This document shows, one piece after another, positions 60,130 through 64,000 of a stretch of DNA of 64,000 nt. This DNA comes from Alistipes sp. (GTDB taxonomy: Bacteria; Bacteroidota; Bacteroidia; Bacteroidales; Rikenellaceae): NCBI GenBank assembly GCA_017937765.1, contig JAGBCY010000022.1, positions 46,710 through 110,709 on the forward strand, written 5' to 3'. Every line of letters begins with the position of its first letter. The first letter of the stretch is position 1. The notes beneath the pieces were generated by a model that was given only the letters and a program-made list of their open reading frames with translations, searched no databases and was not told where the DNA came from. Position numbers and translations under genes: made by a program.

Positions 60130-61731
60130 CTAAAACTCGGCCAGTGGCTCGGCCTCGGTTGCCCACGGTGCCTCGATGCCCAATATGTTTGCGAGCGTTG
60201 GTGCCACCTGCGTGATGCTCACCTCGCGGTCGATGCGCCGAGCATCTCCCGAGTGGCTGATTATGAGCGGCACTCGGCGGTCGTAGTAGTAGCCGGCGTG
60301 CGATGCTGAGCGATAGTTGCTATCCTCGATAGTCCATCCGGGCATAAAGTCGATAACTACGTCGCCCGAGCGCGTCGGTACGAAGCTCTGCTGCAAGAGA
60401 CGGCTGCGACCATTGGCAAACGCTGTATTGCGCAACGATGATGCCGAGAGGGCGTTTGCGACGCCACGAAGCTGAAGCAGGAAAACGGCCACCTCTTCGC
60501 GTACGGTCTCGAGGTCTATGCGTCGCTCCTGAAGCAACGTATGGTCTAAGTACAAGGCGTTGTTAGCAAAGCCGAGGATATAATCGGCCGAGCCGTAACG
60601 TGCTCCGAGAAAGGCATTTACGAGGACCACCATCTGGCTTACGTTGAATCGCTCGCGTGTCACACCACCCACGGGGTTGTACGCGGGCGAGGTGCCGTGG
60701 TCCGAGCTAAGGACTACGACGACATCCTCCGGATCGTCGAACTGAGCATAGAGAAACGTGAGGAAGTCGGCAAGCGACTTATCGAGGCGATAGAGCATAT
60801 CCTCGTACTCGATAGACTCGGGACCATAGGTCTCGGCAATGTAGCGCGATGAGTCGAGGCAGATGTTCAGGATGTCGGTATGTTCATCCTTGCCCAAATT
60901 CTCGATGACGAAGAGTATCGATGCGAGCTCCATAACCATCGTGTTGCCCGCAGGCGTGTAGCGCATCTTGCCGTAGAGATCCTGCGATAGTTTGAGGTCG
61001 ATGCCGCTTATCAGCTTGGTGCTCTTATTCTTGATACCCTCCACTACGGCAACCTCCTCGTTGTGGTAGAGTGGTGCGGCATAGAGCGGCGTCCATCGCC
61101 TTAGGGTGTGTTTGCGATTCGAATCCTCGGTGTTGTAGAGCTTTAGCCAAGCGGGGAGCGCAGAGGTGTAGTAGGACGACGTGACCCAATGTGTCTGGTT
61201 CTTCTCGGCCCAGAGTGCGATGCCTCGCTTGCCGTTAAGGAGTATAGCCGATAGCGGGTCGATGGCTATTGTGTACTGCTTGCTGAGGCTGTCGTTATAG
61301 AGCAGCATATCACCCACCGTAGCGGCTGTTAGGCGCACGGGTGAGTAGTTACCCGTTCCAGTGCTGAACTCCACGGGACGCACCTTGTTATCGACGATTA
61401 GTTCCACGAGCGACGAGTCGACGTAGTTCCACCAGTGGTCGCCCACGATGCCGTGTGCCGAGGGCTGGGCCCCAGTAGAAAGCGTTGCAAGGCCTGAGGC
61501 TGTTGTTGTCAGTGCATAGTCGTAACGGGCGTTGGTGTACTCCACACCCTCGCGCGCAAGACGACGAAAACCGCCGAAGGTGAAGTTGTCGGCGTAGCGA
61601 TCGAGGTCCGAGGCCTTGAGTGAGCCAACAACGATGTTGACCACCACGCGGGGCTGCTTGGCCGTCGTCGTGCCGAGCGATATCATAAGTGCTATGAGGA
61701 GGGCGACTCCTTGTTTCAGTAGTTGTGTCAT
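60130..61731 (-). CDS. PafA-like alkaline phosphatase superfamily protein with lost metal ligands
   Basis: The 533-residue product has a signal peptide (about 1-24) and aligns with PafA-type phosphatases over its length. The nucleophile region TTTASGLATLSTGAQPSAHG keeps a Thr (Thr77) and LSSDHGTSPA keeps Asp344 and His345; the late His478 in SASHAGYYYDRR is also kept. But the first Asp (VVDQMR in PafA) is Gly36 in VNIVVGSLKASD. The D-Y-V-G-H block is SRYIAE, with Arg296 and Glu300 instead of Asp and His. Three of six metal ligands are therefore missing. It is probably inactive as a standard two-zinc phosphatase, or has changed function. It stands in a tight six-gene run. Confidence 0.85.
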   Translation of the reverse strand: MTQLLKQGVALLIALMISLGTTTAKQPRVVVNIVVGSLKASDLDRYADNFTFGGFRRLAREGVEYTNARYDYALTTTASGLATLSTGAQPSAHGIVGDHWWNYVDSSLVELIVDNKVRPVEFSTGTGNYSPVRLTAATVGDMLLYNDSLSKQYTIAIDPLSAILLNGKRGIALWAEKNQTHWVTSSYYTSALPAWLKLYNTEDSNRKHTLRRWTPLYAAPLYHNEEVAVVEGIKNKSTKLISGIDLKLSQDLYGKMRYTPAGNTMVMELASILFVIENLGKDEHTDILNICLDSSRYIAETYGPESIEYEDMLYRLDKSLADFLTFLYAQFDDPEDVVVVLSSDHGTSPAYNPVGGVTRERFNVSQMVVLVNAFLGARYGSADYILGFANNALYLDHTLLQERRIDLETVREEVAVFLLQLRGVANALSASSLRNTAFANGRSRLLQQSFVPTRSGDVVIDFMPGWTIEDSNYRSASHAGYYYDRRVPLIISHSGDARRIDREVSITQVAPTLANILGIEAPWATEAEPLAEF

Positions 61732-61752
61732 AGGCTCAAAAATCCCACAAAG

Positions 61753-62721
61753 TTACAAATTTATTTGTAACATACGCTCGAAATATCCCCTTTCTTCCGA
61801 TAAATCTACTCCCGTGAGCCGATCTATTGCCTCGATCTGTCGTTGACAGAAGGCGCGGTGTTGTTCGCTTCGAGGGTTTGAGGGACGGTGATTTGCCGCG
61901 CGTGTGATATCCACAACCTTCGACATCAGCTCTTTAGCCTCGGCAGAGAGGGCTGCATCGAAAAACTTTTCGGCGATGTAGTCAACAGCCATCTCCGAGG
62001 GGTGAACGAGGTCACTGGCGTAGAATCGGTAGTCGCGCAGGTCGTCCATCATAATCTCGTACGAGGGGAAATATGTCACACGCTTGGGATGACGATGCAT
62101 AACCTCAGCGATGGCCACGCGTAACAGCGACTTACTGAGTGAGTTATCCTCCACGCCCTCGCCAATATGTCGCACGGGGCTGAGCGTGAGGACGAGGCGA
62201 CAGTGGGTGAGCGATAGGATTGCCTCTATGGCTTCGATGATCTCCTCGGTGCTGAGGAGCTCGCGTCGAAACTCTGCGGCTGGTTGCTTGTGGCAATTGG
62301 CCACGACCACGCCTGTCGATCGCAGGCGATATACCCACGCCGTGCCGAGTGTAACGATCATCAGGTCGGCCTGCTTGATGGCTTCTCCCCCTGCGCGCAG
62401 AGTCTCGTTCATATGCTCGGCCGTAGCTTCGGGTGTCGCACCCGAAACAGATGAATGGAACCTATAACTTACGTAGTTGTCGTTTAGCAAGATAAGCTCC
62501 TCGGGCGTCACAATTCGCCCCTCGACCATATCCCTCACTGCTGCGGCAATGGATGCGGGGTTGAAGAGTATGCCCGTAGGTGACGATGTCACGTTAAATT
62601 TGCGGTCGTGTAGTCGCTGGGCGATATTTGTTGCGAAGCACGAGCCGAGGCTCACGATTCTCTGACTGTAACCTATGGGCTCTGCCCACGGTGCGACCTC
62701 TATCTCGGTACGAAATTTCAT
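61753..62721 (-). CDS. GSCFA domain protein
   Basis: I chose the ATG at 62721 (322 aa), one base after the stop of the acyltransferase gene. The family signature LGSCFATNIAQRL is near 25-37, then NVTSSPTGILFNPASIA and LMIVTLGTAWVYRL. GSCFA proteins belong to the SGNH hydrolase clan; the Ser of GSCFA would be the nucleophile, and the D-L-V-H-P-S block near 235 (SDLVHPSEMAVDYI) carries the Asp and His. The neighbouring acyltransferase suggests work on O-acyl groups of surface sugars. This is an inference. Confidence 0.92.
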   Translation of the reverse strand: MKFRTEIEVAPWAEPIGYSQRIVSLGSCFATNIAQRLHDRKFNVTSSPTGILFNPASIAAAVRDMVEGRIVTPEELILLNDNYVSYRFHSSVSGATPEATAEHMNETLRAGGEAIKQADLMIVTLGTAWVYRLRSTGVVVANCHKQPAAEFRRELLSTEEIIEAIEAILSLTHCRLVLTLSPVRHIGEGVEDNSLSKSLLRVAIAEVMHRHPKRVTYFPSYEIMMDDLRDYRFYASDLVHPSEMAVDYIAEKFFDAALSAEAKELMSKVVDITRAANHRPSNPRSEQHRAFCQRQIEAIDRLTGVDLSEERGYFERMLQINL

Positions 62722-62722
62722 A

Positions 62723-63835
62723 CTATCCAACGATATATTTGCTCTTGGGAAGGAGTGATAGTAGCTTCGTGATGATGGCCGACACGGTGAATGTTATCAC
62801 GGCCGATACAAACATCGTAAGTGGCGTGCCTATCTGCCAAGAACTTACGATGTCGAAGACAGCGACCAGCACGAACATATGCAGCAGGTAGATGCCGTAG
62901 CTTAGCTTCGAGAGCTCGGCGATGAGCGGATATATACTGCACGGGCGTTCGATAAGTTTAAAGAGCAGGAACACACCGAGCGTCATAAGCGCGGCCCCCG
63001 TCGTTGTGAAGTCCCAGCTAAGCTCCATCTGTATTGCGAGGTCGATGCTCTCCTCCACGGGGAAACTCTTGGGAATCTGGAGGTAGAAGGGTAGTGCCGT
63101 GGCGACGTAGCCGATGATGATCATAGGCAGGGCTATGGCCGCGGTCTTTGCTGCGCTCCAGTTGACATAGGTGCGGATGTAGTGTGCCGCGACGACGAAG
63201 CCGATGAAGCCGCTCACATAGTAGAGCATACCAAACTCGTTCCAGCTCGCCTCGCCCCAAATGCCAGCACTGCCGCGCACGCTTAGGGCAAGTTCGCGGA
63301 TAAATGGCACGGACGTAGCAAACAGCCAGAGGCCGAGGAACCACTCCTCGCCGCGCTTCGATACGCGCTCGAGCCAGGGCGAGATTATGGGCATTATGAG
63401 GTAGACGCCGATGATCATATAGACAAACCACAGGTGGCCGCTCTGCCACATAAAGTTAAGACTGAGGAATGCGAAGTTACCAGCAATGTCCACCTCGCCG
63501 CCCGAACCCCACATAGGTACTACGGCATAGAGCAGCGACCAGACGATAAATGGTGCCACAACGCGCTGAAATCTACGACGATAGAATGTCGACGTGTCGC
63601 CCGTGACGGGGACTAACAAGTAGCTCGATGTCATAACAAAGAGCGGAACGGCGATGCGTAGTAGCGAGTTGATGCACGTGACCCACAGTGCATCCTCGTG
63701 TGAGGCGATGTAGGTGCCCTCGCCACCGAGGTAGAAGGGCTCGATGCAGTGTACGAGGATCACCAAAAAGCAGGCCACGGCGCGCACGTAGTCTAAGAAA
63801 TATATGCGTTCGCGCTTCTCTAACGTAGGAGTCAT
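62723..63835 (-). CDS. Acyltransferase family 3 membrane protein
   Basis: I chose the ATG at 63835 (370 aa, MTPTLEKRERIYFLDYVRAV); the longer frame to 63967 adds a stretch of no clear character. About ten membrane segments are visible. The family motifs are LDYVRAVACFLVILVHCIEP near 15-34, with the conserved His, and FYRRRFQRVVAPFIVWSL near 90-107. Such enzymes acetylate or acylate surface polysaccharides or lipids using a cytoplasmic acyl donor. The GSCFA gene follows immediately, which supports a joint role in acyl transfer or removal. Confidence 0.88.
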   Translation of the reverse strand: MTPTLEKRERIYFLDYVRAVACFLVILVHCIEPFYLGGEGTYIASHEDALWVTCINSLLRIAVPLFVMTSSYLLVPVTGDTSTFYRRRFQRVVAPFIVWSLLYAVVPMWGSGGEVDIAGNFAFLSLNFMWQSGHLWFVYMIIGVYLIMPIISPWLERVSKRGEEWFLGLWLFATSVPFIRELALSVRGSAGIWGEASWNEFGMLYYVSGFIGFVVAAHYIRTYVNWSAAKTAAIALPMIIIGYVATALPFYLQIPKSFPVEESIDLAIQMELSWDFTTTGAALMTLGVFLLFKLIERPCSIYPLIAELSKLSYGIYLLHMFVLVAVFDIVSSWQIGTPLTMFVSAVITFTVSAIITKLLSLLPKSKYIVG

Positions 63836-63862
63836 GTCTGTATAATTAGGTGTTTTCCACTG

Positions 63863-63870
63863 CAAAGTTA
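63863..63870 (-). promoter_or_regulatory. -7 box of the acyltransferase operon promoter
   Basis: TAACTTTG on the minus strand (63870-63863), 28 bases before the ATG at 63835. No clear -33 TTTG. This may start the whole six-gene run down to 58346. Confidence 0.55.
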
Positions 63871-64000
63871 CATATAATTCGTTGAATTGAGAAATTTGGG
63901 GCAAAATAATTGGCAGACAGAGGTTTTGTGAAATTCTGATTTTTGGAGGAATGCCAGCAAAAACCAACGTAATGCCAAGTTATTCCAAAGCTGAGTAACC

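Overview
The window looks like a chromosomal segment of a Bacteroidales bacterium. The closest fit I can recall is Alistipes or a relative in the Rikenellaceae. The reasons are Bacteroidota-type promoters (TTTG, about 19 bases, TAnnTTTG) in front of many genes, lipoproteins with fimbrillin-like N-termini, SusC-like/TonB-linked outer-membrane receptors, the DUF4295 gene after rpmG, and an extended SecA with a C-terminal SEC-C motif. The genus is an inference from memory, not from a search. I recognised no tRNA, rRNA, phage, transposase or CRISPR array.

Layout. 1-6.7 kb (minus strand): a truncated Fn3-type lipoprotein, a secreted unknown, an OmpA-like lipoprotein, pnp and rpsO. 7-12 kb (plus): apbE, a lipid kinase, an AraC regulator and dsbD. 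12.3-13 kb (minus): rpmB-rpmG-DUF4295. 13-19.7 kb (minus): pyrD-cinA-pncB (pyrimidine and NAD metabolism), followed by a 39-residue peptide gene, a fimbrillin-like lipoprotein and a C10 cysteine protease. 19.7-26 kb: a divergent locus with an outer-membrane receptor and a DUF2807 protein on the minus strand, and an ABC transporter with a YtrA-type GntR regulator on the plus strand. 26-29.6 kb: an LRR lipoprotein and a fimbrillin-like lipoprotein. 30-41 kb: plsC, parE-parC, aroK, murI, ftsK, a LolA-like gene and a DUF4465-like lipoprotein. 41.2-43 kb: a second peptide gene and lipoprotein pair. 43-48 kb: an EP-rich protein, rsmI, two glycosyltransferases, mazG and a gamma-carbonic anhydrase. 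48.3-54.2 kb: a LytS/LytTR-type two-component pair, a His/Gly-rich secreted protein and a large outer-membrane receptor. 54.4-58.2 kb: secA and a dCMP deaminase. 58.3-63.8 kb (minus): a tight six-gene run of acyltransferase, GSCFA, degenerate PafA-like protein, SufE, MIP18-type protein and DUF2851-like protein.

The most interesting signals are these. (1) At 22.99-23.37 kb two divergent promoters each carry the same palindrome GTGTATTA-N6-TAATACAC at the same distance from the -7 box, which suggests that the linked GntR protein controls both the ABC operon and the receptor. A third promoter in front of the receptor has a run of nine G in its spacer, so slippage could make it phase-variable. 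(2) Five copies of a palindromic element of 127-139 bp sit on or touching stop codons; the outer stem of the inner hairpin co-varies between copies. (3) Two short peptides sharing a Y-x-A-P-E / V-E-x-G-F pattern each lie immediately upstream of a fimbrillin-like lipoprotein. (4) A PafA-type phosphatase homologue has lost three of six metal ligands.
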